Source: Planctomycetota bacterium (lineage in GTDB: Bacteria; Planctomycetota; Planctomycetia; Pirellulales; UBA1268). From it: a DNA stretch of 45,592 nt. The notes beneath the pieces are model-generated. The model searched no databases. It saw only the letters and a list, made by a program, of their open reading frames with translations, and was not told where the DNA came from. The DNA lies in NCBI GenBank assembly GCA_018970785.1, contig JAGWVR010000018.1:1-45592 (forward strand), read 5' to 3'. This document shows, in pieces, positions 34,201-40,835 of this stretch (positions are counted from its first letter, which is position 1; each line of letters starts with the position of its first letter). The translations under genes and the position numbers were made by a program.

Positions 34201-34407
34201 GGCGACCGGCGGCAGGGTCGCCACCGGCGCCGAGGGGGATCCGGGGGCGGCGGGCGCGGGTAGCGCCACGGGTGCCTGCGCTGCCGCGAACTGTCCTCCC
34301 GGCGGGATCGCCAGGGCGGCGACGGTCGCCAGCACGGCCACGGTGATCCGGCCGACCGCGGGGCCGGCGGTCGGGCTCTTCGGCAGGTGGCGGTGGAACG
34401 AAGGCAT
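31258..34407 (-). CDS. bamA: Outer membrane assembly factor BamA, with proline-rich insert
   Basis: Omp85-family beta barrel that inserts proteins into the outer membrane. It has 1049 residues, against about 800 in E. coli. A signal peptide (about 1-44) is followed by a Pro/Ala linker. POTRA-like domains lie at about 91-158, 161-236, 239-325, 328-404 and 407 onward, with repeated turns such as YVRYVGNES and VSFIGNSRF. Residues 475-692 (32332-32985) form a Pro/Gly/Ala-rich insert. The last POTRA strand, YVIVDVDAEE (695-704), appears only after it. The barrel occupies about 710-1049 and contains LRGF (943-946), the conserved lid-lock loop motif. The last residues are FFVGFAR; the usual terminal aromatic residue is followed by AR. 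The ATG at 34407 precedes the signal peptide. The glycosyltransferase gene follows by 21 bases. Confidence 0.9.
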   Translation of the reverse strand: MPSFHRHLPKSPTAGPAVGRITVAVLATVAALAIPPGGQFAAAQAPVALPAPAAPGSPSAPVATLPPVAPGAPAVAPPGDAAAQPAAGERIIEVRIEGNHATEVSKLPKLSTRAGQTFDPQAIAEDVRTLHRTRKFVDVHPKVIRGAEGAVVVFQVVERPMLRYVRYVGNESVMTRTLRKKAEIDVGDSMDPYVVEEARRRLEAFYHEKGYDAARVATIEGNKPGDKGAVFLIDEGRSRKTLWTDFVGNTIVSDARLLTQIKSKPGVFWLLGGDVDRQKIDEDVDVLTAYYRSLGFFQARVGRELQVVHGAGRDWTLLTFVINEGPRYSVRNVSFIGNSRFKSEFLSRDLKLKSGEPFNQAKMDADLGLIRDIYGGRGFVFADIRADPRFLEEPGQLDLVYSVAEGQRYRVGKINVRIRGEHPHTRHATILNRLSLRPGDILDIRKLREDERRLKSSSLFLTDASKGEGPRIAFSKPDPGELEREQIARDPNRPGFRGQSPDGEPADEVIDLVLEGDLVPEATAGQATAPAIPAGPSAPSPAPAAPPRQVWRGQSPGAAPPPAVPRYQQVPPASYAGQPAPRYAQAPGQSSFGVPVVPAPAPAPVPAGPWGGTALAPTGPEAVDYGRTVAPQQSPGVQQAGGPFQPFAPVVPAQAVQPGMLPPVAPGMAPFPGAPAVPDFGGPPPQQVFPGNEPYVIVDVDAEETQTGRLMIGAGVNSNAGLVGNIVVDEQNFDLFRLPRSWDDIRNGVAFRGAGQRFRLEAAPGTQLQRYTATFQEPYLFDTRIGLSTSASYYTRYFYDWAEARVGGRVGLGYQFAFAPDLSVNAGFRGESVDVFNPRVLAPDIVNMLGTNSVYGFSGGIIHDTRDSPFLPTQGHLVTFEFEQVVGTFVYPRGILEGRQYFLLAERPDGSGRHVLSVGSVLGMSGPDTPAYDNFFAGGYNTLRGFVFRGASPRQNGAIVGGPFQWLNTVEYMFPITADDTLRGVVFTDFGTVESNVSINNFRVAPGFGLRITLPAMGPAPIALDFAVPVAYAPEDSQQLFSFFVGFAR
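32332..32985 (-). other. Low-complexity proline-rich segment inside bamA
   Basis: Encodes BamA residues 475-692. Residues 520-692 are dominated by Pro, Ala, Gly and Gln, with recurrent short units such as PAPAPVPAG and PGMAPFPGAP and no regular period. It is predicted to be disordered and would be placed in the periplasm between the fifth POTRA domain and the barrel. Confidence 0.7.
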
Positions 34408-34431
34408 GGAATTGAGCGAAAGGCGGATCGG

Positions 34432-34450
34432 CCGCGGAAGGAAGCCGCGG
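34432..34450 (-). promoter_or_regulatory. Hairpin in the bamA 5' region
   Basis: CCGCGG (34432-34437) and CCGCGG (34445-34450) form a 6-bp stem with a seven-base loop, 24 bases ahead of the bamA start. It may lie in the bamA leader, since a weak TATCTC -10-like hexamer lies at 34457-34452. Confidence 0.25.
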
Positions 34451-34523
34451 AGAGATAGCGGGGGCCCCGTGCCGCCACAAGGCGAACTCGCCGTCGATCG
34501 CCGTGCGCCCGGGAGCGGGTCGC

Positions 34524-34553
34524 TTGACGGTCGCCGTCTTCGAGCGGTACCGT
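34524..34553 (+). promoter_or_regulatory. Predicted promoter of the TsaC-like/phosphatase-rpiB operon
   Basis: TTGACG (34524-34529, 5/6) and TACCGT (34548-34553, 3/6) are 18 bases apart, 44 bases ahead of the ATG at 34598. The GGTACCGT octamer resembles the GGTATCnT elements seen ahead of minus-strand genes. Confidence 0.4.
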
Positions 34554-34597
34554 TCACCGCGTGCTCCCCCCGGGGGCCCGGTTCCCCGGTCTTGCCC

Positions 34598-35758
34598 ATG
34601 CCGCCAACGGTCATCGACCTGCGCCGTGCGGATGACCCCCGCGATGTCGTGCACCGTGCGGTGCAGATGCTCGCCGAGGGGCGGTGCGTCGGTTTTCCCA
34701 CCGAAACCGACTACGTCGTCGCCGCCAATGTCCGCGATCCGGCGGCCGTGGTGCGGCTGACGAAGCTCGTCGAGCCGCGCCGGGGCGAGCCCGCGCTGTC
34801 GCTGGCGCTGAAGAGCGCCGACGAGGCGCTCGACTGGGCGCCCCACCTCCCCGCTCCCGTGCGCCGGCTGGCGCGGCGCTGCTGGCCTGGGCCGGTGGTC
34901 ACGCTCGTCCGCGGCGACGCCCCCGAAGCCCTCGTTCACCGGCTCCCGGAGGCCGTCCGCCCGGCGCTGCTCGCCGACGGTCGGCTGCGGCTGCGCGTGC
35001 CGGGCCATCCGATGCTCGCCGAGAGCCTGCGGATGCACGCCGGTCCGCTGGCGCTGGCCGAGCCCCTCGTCGACGGACGGTGCGCCACGACCGCCGCCGA
35101 GTTGCTGTCGCGCGCCGGGGACGGGGTCGGCTTGGTGATCGACGACGGCGGCGTCCGCTACCCGCAGGAGGCGACGACGATCGCCGTCACCGACGGCAGC
35201 CTGGAGGTGGTCCGGCCGGGGATCGTCGCCGCCGATACGCTGCGGCGCCTGTCGAGCCTGATGGTCCTGTTCGTGTGCACCGGCAACACCTGCCGGAGCC
35301 CGATGGCGGAGGCCCAGTTCCGCCAGCTCGTCGCCGAGCGTCTCGGTTGCCGCGCCGACGAGATCGAGCAGCACGGCATCGTCGCCAGCAGCGCCGGCCT
35401 CGCCGCCTGGGCCGGGGCGCCGGCCAGCGCCGGGGCGCTCGAGGCGATGGCCGAGATCGGTGCCGACCTCGCCGGCCACGAGAGCCAGCCGATCACCGAC
35501 GCGCTCGTCCGCCAGGCCGACGTCATCCTGACGATGACCGGGTCGCACCGCACGGCCCTCCTCGCCCAGTTTCCCGAGGCGGGGGGGCGCGTGGAGATGC
35601 TGTCCCCCGACCGGCAGGACGTGAGCGACCCGATAGGCGGCCCGCTTCCCACCTACCGTGCCTGTGCGGCGCAGATCCGCGGGCATTTGCTCGCCCGGCT
35701 CGCTACACTACTCGACGCTCCATCCGGCCGGGATCCGGGTGGGAAGACACGGGAATGA
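34598..35758 (+). CDS. TsaC/Sua5-like domain fused to low-molecular-weight (arginine-type) phosphatase
   Basis: A 386-residue two-domain protein. Residues 1-210 match the YrdC/Sua5 fold (FPTETDYVVAANV at 33-45, VVTLVRG, LVIDDGGV, LEVVRPG). This fold makes threonylcarbamoyl-AMP for tRNA t6A. However, the KGRP-like loop is replaced by EPRRGEPALSL and the Ser-Ala-Asn motif by ALAEPL (152-157), so the usual K-x-R/S-x-N residues appear lost. Residues 222-370 are a low-molecular-weight phosphatase with the P-loop CTGNTCRS (227-234) and general acid Asp344 in SDPIGG. Thr231 corresponds to Thr11 of Bacillus YwlE, the residue that favours phosphoarginine over phosphotyrosine. rpiB follows three bases later, as in the ywlC-ywlE-ywlF group of Bacillus. 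I infer phosphatase activity to be intact and TsaC activity to be doubtful. Confidence 0.85.
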   Translation: MPPTVIDLRRADDPRDVVHRAVQMLAEGRCVGFPTETDYVVAANVRDPAAVVRLTKLVEPRRGEPALSLALKSADEALDWAPHLPAPVRRLARRCWPGPVVTLVRGDAPEALVHRLPEAVRPALLADGRLRLRVPGHPMLAESLRMHAGPLALAEPLVDGRCATTAAELLSRAGDGVGLVIDDGGVRYPQEATTIAVTDGSLEVVRPGIVAADTLRRLSSLMVLFVCTGNTCRSPMAEAQFRQLVAERLGCRADEIEQHGIVASSAGLAAWAGAPASAGALEAMAEIGADLAGHESQPITDALVRQADVILTMTGSHRTALLAQFPEAGGRVEMLSPDRQDVSDPIGGPLPTYRACAAQIRGHLLARLATLLDAPSGRDPGGKTRE

Positions 35759-35761
35759 GCC

Positions 35762-36217
35762 ATGCGGATCGCCGTCGGCAGTGACCACCGGGGGGTATCC
35801 GCCCGGCTGCGGTTGATCGGTCTGCTCGAGCGCCTCGGCAATACGGTCGTCGACTGTGGCTGCCCGACGACCGATCCGGTCGATTACCCCGACATCGCCG
35901 CCGACGTCGCCGGCCGGGTGAGCCAGGGGACCGTCGACCGCGGCATCCTCCTCTGCTGCACCGGCGTGGGGATGGCGATCGCCGCCAACAAGCTCCCCGG
36001 CGTCCGGGCGGTGACCTGCGGCGACGAGGTGACCGCCGAACTGAGCCGCCGTCACAACGACCTCAACGTCCTCTGCCTATCGGCCGAGATGGTGGGGCCG
36101 GAGCTGCAGGAGAAGATCATCCGCACCTGGCTCGACACCCCGTTCGAGGGCGGCCGCCACGCCCGACGGGTGGCGAAGATCAAGGCCCTCGAGCCGCACT
36201 GCGGCGAGGGCGGCTGA
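35762..36217 (+). CDS. rpiB: Ribose-5-phosphate isomerase B
   Basis: Interconverts ribose 5-phosphate and ribulose 5-phosphate in the pentose phosphate pathway; some family members act on allose or galactose phosphates. The 151-residue protein matches the RpiB/LacA/LacB fold: IAVGSDHRGV at the N-terminus, the active-site segment ILLCCTGVGMAIAANK (about 62-77) and RRHNDLNVLCLSA. The usual sequence in the active-site loop is C-G-T/S-G; here a second Cys replaces the Gly. His in SRRHND is the conserved phosphate-side residue. The gene begins three bases after the stop of the phosphatase fusion, so the two are almost certainly translated from one mRNA. Confidence 0.9.
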   Translation: MRIAVGSDHRGVSARLRLIGLLERLGNTVVDCGCPTTDPVDYPDIAADVAGRVSQGTVDRGILLCCTGVGMAIAANKLPGVRAVTCGDEVTAELSRRHNDLNVLCLSAEMVGPELQEKIIRTWLDTPFEGGRHARRVAKIKALEPHCGEGG

Positions 36218-36253
36218 GCGGGGGGGCGACGCCCTCGACGCTCGACCCCCTTC

Positions 36254-37387
36254 CTACACCTTCTCCCAGCGGTGGCTCGCGGCGCTGGCCAGGACCGCGT
36301 CGCAGACCTTCTGCGTCTCCAGCGCGTCGCGGAACGTCGGCGGGCACGGCTTCTTGGCCGCGTAGGCCTCGAGGAAGTCGGCCACCTGGTGGACGAACGA
36401 GTGCTCGTAGCCGATCGCCAGCCCCGGCACCCACCACTTGCCCATGTAGGGATGGTCGCCGTCGGTGACGTGGACGCTCTTCCAGCCGCGCTCCGGGCCG
36501 GCGTCGGCGTAGTCGAAGACCTGCAGGCGGTGGAGATCGTGGAGATCCCACTTGAGGCTCATCTTCTCGCCGTTGATCTCAAAGGTGTAGAGCGCCTTGT
36601 GGCCGCGGGCGTAGCGGGTGCTCTCGAACAGCCCGAGCGAGCCGTTGGCGAAGTGGCAGAGGAACGAGCAGGCGTCGTCGATCTTCACCGGCTCGACCTT
36701 GCCGGTGAGCTGGTGCTTCCGTTCCTTGACGAACGTCTCGGTCATCGCCGTGACGTCGCGCACCTGGCCGTTGATCCAGATCGCCGTGTCGATGCAGTGC
36801 GCCAGCAGGTCGCCGGTCACGCCGCTGCCGGCCGCGGCGGCGTCGAGCCGCCACAGCGCCGTGCCCCCCTGGGGCAGGTCGGCGGAGATCGTCCAATCCT
36901 GGAGGAACTCGGCGCGGTAGTGGAAGATCCGCCCCAGCCGGCCGGCCTCGACGAGCTGCTTGGCGAACGTCACCGCGGGGATCCGGCGGTAGTTGTACCA
37001 GACGGTGTTCGGCACGCCGGCCTTCTCCACCGCCGCCACCATCGTCTCCCCCTCGGCGACGTTCATCGACAGGGGCTTCTCGCAGAGGATCGCCTTGCCG
37101 TGGCGCGCCGCCTCGATGGCGATCTCGGCGTGGAGGTTGTTGGGGGTGCAGATGTCGACCGCGTCGATATCGTCGGCGGCGACGAGCTTCCGCCAGTCGC
37201 TCTCCACGCGCTGGTAGCCCCAGCGGTGGGCGAAGGCGGTCGCCTTCTCGACGTCGCGGGCCGCCACCGCCTGGAGCACCGGCAGGTACTCGAGGTCGAA
37301 GAAGTCCTTGACGCGGTTGTAGCCGTTGGAGTGGGCCCGGCCCATGAAGCCGTAGCCGATCATGCCGATGCGGAGGGGCTTGGCCAT
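36254..37387 (-). CDS. Gfo/Idh/MocA-family sugar dehydrogenase
   Basis: NAD(P)-dependent oxidoreductase of 377 residues. The Rossmann part opens with [14 protein letters not shown] (6-19). [10 protein letters not shown] (99-108) holds the family Glu-Lys-Pro, in which Lys104 is the likely catalytic residue. The C-terminal beta-sheet domain follows at about 130-370, with [13 protein letters not shown] supplying a typical conserved Asp/His pair. Members oxidise or epimerise inositols, glucose derivatives and amino sugars; the substrate here is not known. It is the last gene of a three-gene minus-strand group behind a TIM-barrel isomerase and a cupin. This combination points to the breakdown of an uncommon sugar or polyol. 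Spacing to the upstream gene is 47 bases, with AGGA ahead of ATG 37387. Confidence 0.9.
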   Translation of the reverse strand: MAKPLRIGMIGYGFMGRAHSNGYNRVKDFFDLEYLPVLQAVAARDVEKATAFAHRWGYQRVESDWRKLVAADDIDAVDICTPNNLHAEIAIEAARHGKAILCEKPLSMNVAEGETMVAAVEKAGVPNTVWYNYRRIPAVTFAKQLVEAGRLGRIFHYRAEFLQDWTISADLPQGGTALWRLDAAAAGSGVTGDLLAHCIDTAIWINGQVRDVTAMTETFVKERKHQLTGKVEPVKIDDACSFLCHFANGSLGLFESTRYARGHKALYTFEINGEKMSLKWDLHDLHRLQVFDYADAGPERGWKSVHVTDGDHPYMGKWWVPGLAIGYEHSFVHQVADFLEAYAAKKPCPPTFRDALETQKVCDAVLASAASHRWEKV

Positions 37388-37434
37388 CTGCGTGGTCCTC
37401 GGAATGGATGCCTGAACAGGGGGCCGGGGGACGG

Positions 37435-38469
37435 TCAGTCCCAGCCGTGGGCGTCGCGGACGGCGAGCATCGTCCGCAGGATCGTGTTCCAGGTGGCGGG
37501 GTTCTCGAGCGTGGCGTTGGGGAACATGCAGCCGTCCCAACAGACGTGGCGGATCCCGCGCTCGGCGGCCCCCTCGAGCCACTGGCCCGCGCAGGCGACG
37601 ATGTCGAGCTTGCCGGCCGGATCGTCGGCCCGGCAGTGCTTCCCCGTCTTGTCGTGGGAGCCGGCGCCGTGGACCTCGCCGTCGTTCTGGGCGACGTGGA
37701 AGTCGATCGTCCAGGGGCGGAGCCGCTCGGTGAGCTGCCGGTAGGCCGACTGGAACTCGGCCGGCGAGTAGCCCTGGCGGAGGAGGGCATGCTCGGGGGC
37801 GTTGTAGCCCATCAGGTACAGGTAGGTGTGGGCGAGGTCGCACTGGAAGCCGAGCGACCCGGGCATGTCGACCGCCTCGAGGAGGTCGACCATGTCCTTC
37901 CAGGAGTGCATCCCCGCCCAGCAGATCTCCCCTTCGGCGGCGAGGCGCTCGCCATGGGCGGCGGCGACGATCGCCGCTTCGCGGAAGGTGGCGGCGATCG
38001 TGCGCGTGTGCTCGGCGGGGTGCTCACGCCACCGCGCGATGCCGAACTCGGCGGAGTCGATCCGGATCACGCCGTAGTGGCGGATGCCGTGGTCGTTGAA
38101 GATCGCGGCGATCCGGCAGGCCTTCTTGACGGCGTTGATGAACTTCGCCCGCTGCACCGGGCTGCCCATCGCCGAATCGCCCACCGTGCCCGGCCAGATC
38201 GGGGCGACGAGCGACCCGACGGCGAAGCCGTGCGAGGCGATCAGGTCGGCGGTCCGGCGGAGCTGGTCGTCGGAGGCGTCGGGATCGGTGTGGGGGTGGA
38301 AGAGGAAGTAGTCGATGCCGTCGAAACGGCGGCCGTCGACGCTCGCCGCCGCGGTCAACTGAAGCATCCGCTCCAGGCCGATCGGCGGTTCCTGGCCGGG
38401 ATCGGTCCCCTTGCCGACCAGTCCCGGCCACATCGCGTTGTGGAGCTTGGGGTAGGCGTGGCTCGGCAT
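37435..38469 (-). CDS. Sugar phosphate isomerase/epimerase (xylose isomerase-like TIM barrel)
   Basis: A 344-residue protein of the AP-endonuclease-2/xylose-isomerase-like fold. Segments suited to the metal and substrate sites are [45 protein letters not shown] and [15 protein letters not shown]: the Glu, Asp and His there match the usual four metal ligands of the barrel. Members catalyse aldose-ketose isomerisation or 3-keto sugar and inosose conversions. The ATG at 38469 follows AGAGG and removes an unlikely Arg-rich start. It lies between the cupin gene (76 bases) and the Gfo/Idh dehydrogenase gene (47 bases), and is probably cotranscribed with both. Confidence 0.85.
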   Translation of the reverse strand: MPSHAYPKLHNAMWPGLVGKGTDPGQEPPIGLERMLQLTAAASVDGRRFDGIDYFLFHPHTDPDASDDQLRRTADLIASHGFAVGSLVAPIWPGTVGDSAMGSPVQRAKFINAVKKACRIAAIFNDHGIRHYGVIRIDSAEFGIARWREHPAEHTRTIAATFREAAIVAAAHGERLAAEGEICWAGMHSWKDMVDLLEAVDMPGSLGFQCDLAHTYLYLMGYNAPEHALLRQGYSPAEFQSAYRQLTERLRPWTIDFHVAQNDGEVHGAGSHDKTGKHCRADDPAGKLDIVACAGQWLEGAAERGIRHVCWDGCMFPNATLENPATWNTILRTMLAVRDAHGWD

Positions 38470-38545
38470 CGGGGCACCTCTCAACTCGGGGAACGGGGCG
38501 CTCGGTGAAGGGACGTGACGACGACGGGGACGGGAGCCGGTTCGG

Positions 38546-39805
38546 TCACCATTGGCGGCCGGTCTTCGGGCAATCGGCATGGACGTCGGGGCCGAAGTAC
38601 CGCAGGGAGACGAGCGGCCCGGGCCCGGTGTTCACCACCTCGTAACCTTCGGCGGCGGCACTGGCCGAGATGAACAGCTCGTCGGCGGTCATCTGGCCGA
38701 AGCGGATCAGCGTCGGCGTGGCGACATCGTGCCCGCCGACCTTCCCCTCTCCCTGAACGGTGATCCAGCCGCTGGCGCCGGCGTCCTTGATCGTGATCCG
38801 GGCTCCCGGCTCGAGCGTGAGCTCCTTGGCGCTGAACAGCTGTCGGCCGTCGACCTCGCCGTAGACGATCCAGCGGTCCTCGGCGCCGGCGCTGGAGCGC
38901 GCCGTGTCGAGGATCGGTTCGAGGTAGTTGGCGTGCTTGAAATGGGTGTCGACGTTCTTGTCCCAATCGAGCTGGCCGATGATGAAGTCGAGGTCGTGGT
39001 GCTTCTCCTTCGGCATGTCCTTGACCAGCAGGCTCCACGGCACCGCCCGCCCCTCGACGAGCGACTGGAACATGCCGAACACGTCGCTCCCCCACTGCGG
39101 CTCGTAGGTGAGCAGCGAGCCCGGGGCGTGGAGCACGCCCGGCGGGATCAGCCAGCCGGTGCCGCGCTTCAAGCGGTAGGCCTTGGCGAGATCGATGATC
39201 CCGTTGTCGCCCCGGTTCCAGTTCTCGAGGCACCTCCGCACGTCCTCCTTCGTGGTCCCCGGCTCGAGGCCCATGAAGGTGTAGGGGAAGTTGTTGTCGC
39301 AGTTGTTGTACTGCGGCGGGAAGTAGTAGCTCTCGGGCTTCCCCTCCTGGCCGACGAGCTTGGCGTCTTCGAACGACTGGTGCATGTGGTGGGGGATCGG
39401 CCCCATGTTGTCGAAGAACTTCGAGTACACCGGCCAGCGCCCGTACGTGTCCCAGATACTCCTGCCGACGAGCTTCGCCTTCCCCTCGGCGACCGCGTCG
39501 CGGAGCAGGAACCGCTCCCCCTCGAACACGCACCACGAGAGCCCCTCGTCGGGCGTGCGGTTCTCGTTGGCCGCCTCGGTGGTGCTCGCGAACCAGCGCT
39601 CGTCGATGCCGCCCCGATCGAGGCCGTAGGCGTAGTAGTCGTCGGGGTGGAGGCGGACGCGCTTGCCGGGGTGGAGGAAGCTCCGCGGCACCCACGTCGG
39701 CGACAGGCGGAGCATCCCGCGGCCGGCGTCGAGCGCCCGGTCGAGGGCCCGGGGCAGGTTCTTGGCGGCGGGCAGGACGGCGGACCGGCCACTGGCGACG
39801 GACAT
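38546..39805 (-). CDS. Cupin protein resembling mannose-6-phosphate isomerase
   Basis: A 419-residue protein built of cupin-type beta segments. The region [17 protein letters not shown] (about 133-149) carries a His-x-His-type metal site, and [21 protein letters not shown] (about 217-237) provides the second cupin motif. A final jelly-roll part ([19 protein letters not shown] onward) ends at about 419. Type I phosphomannose isomerases have this two-cupin order, though no RxxHxE-like catalytic pattern is confirmed, so isomerase activity is a guess. As first gene of the cupin/TIM-barrel/dehydrogenase group it would act on the sugar or its phosphate. AGGGGG upstream supports ATG 39805. Confidence 0.75.
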   Translation of the reverse strand: MSVASGRSAVLPAAKNLPRALDRALDAGRGMLRLSPTWVPRSFLHPGKRVRLHPDDYYAYGLDRGGIDERWFASTTEAANENRTPDEGLSWCVFEGERFLLRDAVAEGKAKLVGRSIWDTYGRWPVYSKFFDNMGPIPHHMHQSFEDAKLVGQEGKPESYYFPPQYNNCDNNFPYTFMGLEPGTTKEDVRRCLENWNRGDNGIIDLAKAYRLKRGTGWLIPPGVLHAPGSLLTYEPQWGSDVFGMFQSLVEGRAVPWSLLVKDMPKEKHHDLDFIIGQLDWDKNVDTHFKHANYLEPILDTARSSAGAEDRWIVYGEVDGRQLFSAKELTLEPGARITIKDAGASGWITVQGEGKVGGHDVATPTLIRFGQMTADELFISASAAAEGYEVVNTGPGPLVSLRYFGPDVHADCPKTGRQW

Positions 39806-39825
39806 GGAAAACCCCCTGGAAAACC
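39805..39825 (-). repeat. Two 9-bp direct repeats at the cupin gene start
   Basis: TGGAAAACC occurs at 39805-39813 and 39817-39825, a 12-base period. On the coding strand this is GGTTTTCCA twice, the second copy running into the ATG. It covers the ribosome binding region and could be a regulator site. Minor evidence. Confidence 0.4.
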
Positions 39826-39843
39826 GGCCGAAAGTGTGGCGTT

Positions 39844-39849
39844 GTTGTA
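39844..39849 (-). promoter_or_regulatory. -10-like hexamer ahead of the cupin gene
   Basis: TACAAC on the minus strand, 38 bases ahead of the start, in the same GTACAACA context as ahead of the SNF2 gene. No -35 element is convincing. It would serve the three-gene sugar operon. Confidence 0.3.
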
Positions 39850-39917
39850 CGGCCCGCGCGCGCCGGCCGCAAGCCGCCGCCCCGCTCGCGACGCCGCCCC
39901 CGGGGAAGGCCGGACGC

Positions 39918-40727
39918 TCAGAAGAAGAACGGCAGCCCCTGCCGCGCGAACTCCTCCTTCTCCTTGGCGAGGAACTCGTCCCCGAGCCGGTCGAAGCCGC
40001 CGCCGGCGCGGAACTCCTCGAGGAACCGGTCGACCTCGGCCTTGAGGCGCTCGTCGCCGCGGCGCAGGCCGATCGCCCACGATTCGGTGCCGAAGATCTC
40101 GAGGACCGCCCGCGTCGTGTCGGGGTGGCGGAGCTGGCTGCGGTACACCGACAGCGGGTCGTAGATGAAGGCGTCGGCCTTGCCCTGGGCGACCTCGAGG
40201 ACCGCGGCCGCCTCCTTGTCGAGGACGAGGACCGTCGCCTTGGGGAGCGACGCGGTGGCGTAGGAATGGCCGATCGTCCCCTTCTTGACGGCCACCACCC
40301 GGCCGGGGGCGTCGAGGTCGGCGACGGAGCGCACCGGGGAATCGACGGCCACGAGGAGCGCCAGCCCCGACTTCATGTAGGGGGCCGAGAAGGCGATCGA
40401 CTTCGCCCGCTCCGCCGTCGCCGTCATCGACGAGATGATGCAGTCGATCTTGCCGGTCTTGAGCGCCGGGATCAGGCCGTCGAAGGCGATGTTCTCGATC
40501 GTCACCGGCCGGCCGAGATGGCTGCCGAGCGCTTCGGCGAGCCGGACGCTCAACCCCGCCGGCCGGCCGGCGGGGTCGACCATCTCGAACGGCGGATAGG
40601 CCAGCTCCATCCCCACGCGCAGCGCCGCCGGCCCGCGCGGCGCGCAGCCGCCCGTGAGCGTTACGGCGGCCAAGACCAGCGCCAGCGACCGGCGCGGGAC
40701 GACGGCGGAGAGGGTGGTGTCGGGCAT
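39918..40727 (-). CDS. Amino-acid-type solute-binding lipoprotein (SBP_bac_3)
   Basis: Periplasmic binding protein of 269 residues. A lipoprotein signal ends in LTGGC with Cys28 as the lipid site; position -3 is Thr where Leu is usual. The mature part matches family 3 binding proteins: LRVGMELAYPPFEMVD near the start, FDGLIPALKTGKIDCIISSMTATAERAKSI cut into its hallmarks FDGLIPAL and MTATAERAKSIAFSAPY, and FGTESWAIGLRRGDERL. Such proteins bind polar or basic amino acids for an ABC importer. No permease or ATPase gene is within view, so the transporter is elsewhere or the protein acts as a sensor. ATG 40727 precedes the signal peptide and lies 43 bases past a probable promoter start. Confidence 0.87.
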   Translation of the reverse strand: MPDTTLSAVVPRRSLALVLAAVTLTGGCAPRGPAALRVGMELAYPPFEMVDPAGRPAGLSVRLAEALGSHLGRPVTIENIAFDGLIPALKTGKIDCIISSMTATAERAKSIAFSAPYMKSGLALLVAVDSPVRSVADLDAPGRVVAVKKGTIGHSYATASLPKATVLVLDKEAAAVLEVAQGKADAFIYDPLSVYRSQLRHPDTTRAVLEIFGTESWAIGLRRGDERLKAEVDRFLEEFRAGGGFDRLGDEFLAKEKEEFARQGLPFFF

Positions 40728-40776
40728 CGGCAGGCGCTCCGGCGGGCGGGGGAACCGGCTCGGGCCGGGCGGGCCG

Positions 40777-40782
40777 ATGATA
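40777..40782 (-). promoter_or_regulatory. -10 element of the solute-binding protein gene
   Basis: TATCAT on the minus strand (5/6), in GGTATCATCGG, nearly the same as GGTATCGTCGG ahead of the acidic protein gene. The predicted start is near 40770, giving a leader of about 43 bases. Confidence 0.4.
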
Positions 40783-40835
40783 CCGTCCGCCGCGCGGCTC
40801 CCCCGGGGCAGGATCGGGATCGACGGACGCGCCAC

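Noticed and set aside
30112-34263. A 1383-codon open frame on the plus strand opposite bamA
   Set aside because: It lies wholly antisense to bamA and the glycosyltransferase, whose domains are clear. Its translation is rich in Arg, Asp, Glu, His and Val with no fold-like pattern, as expected where GC-rich codons are read on the other strand.
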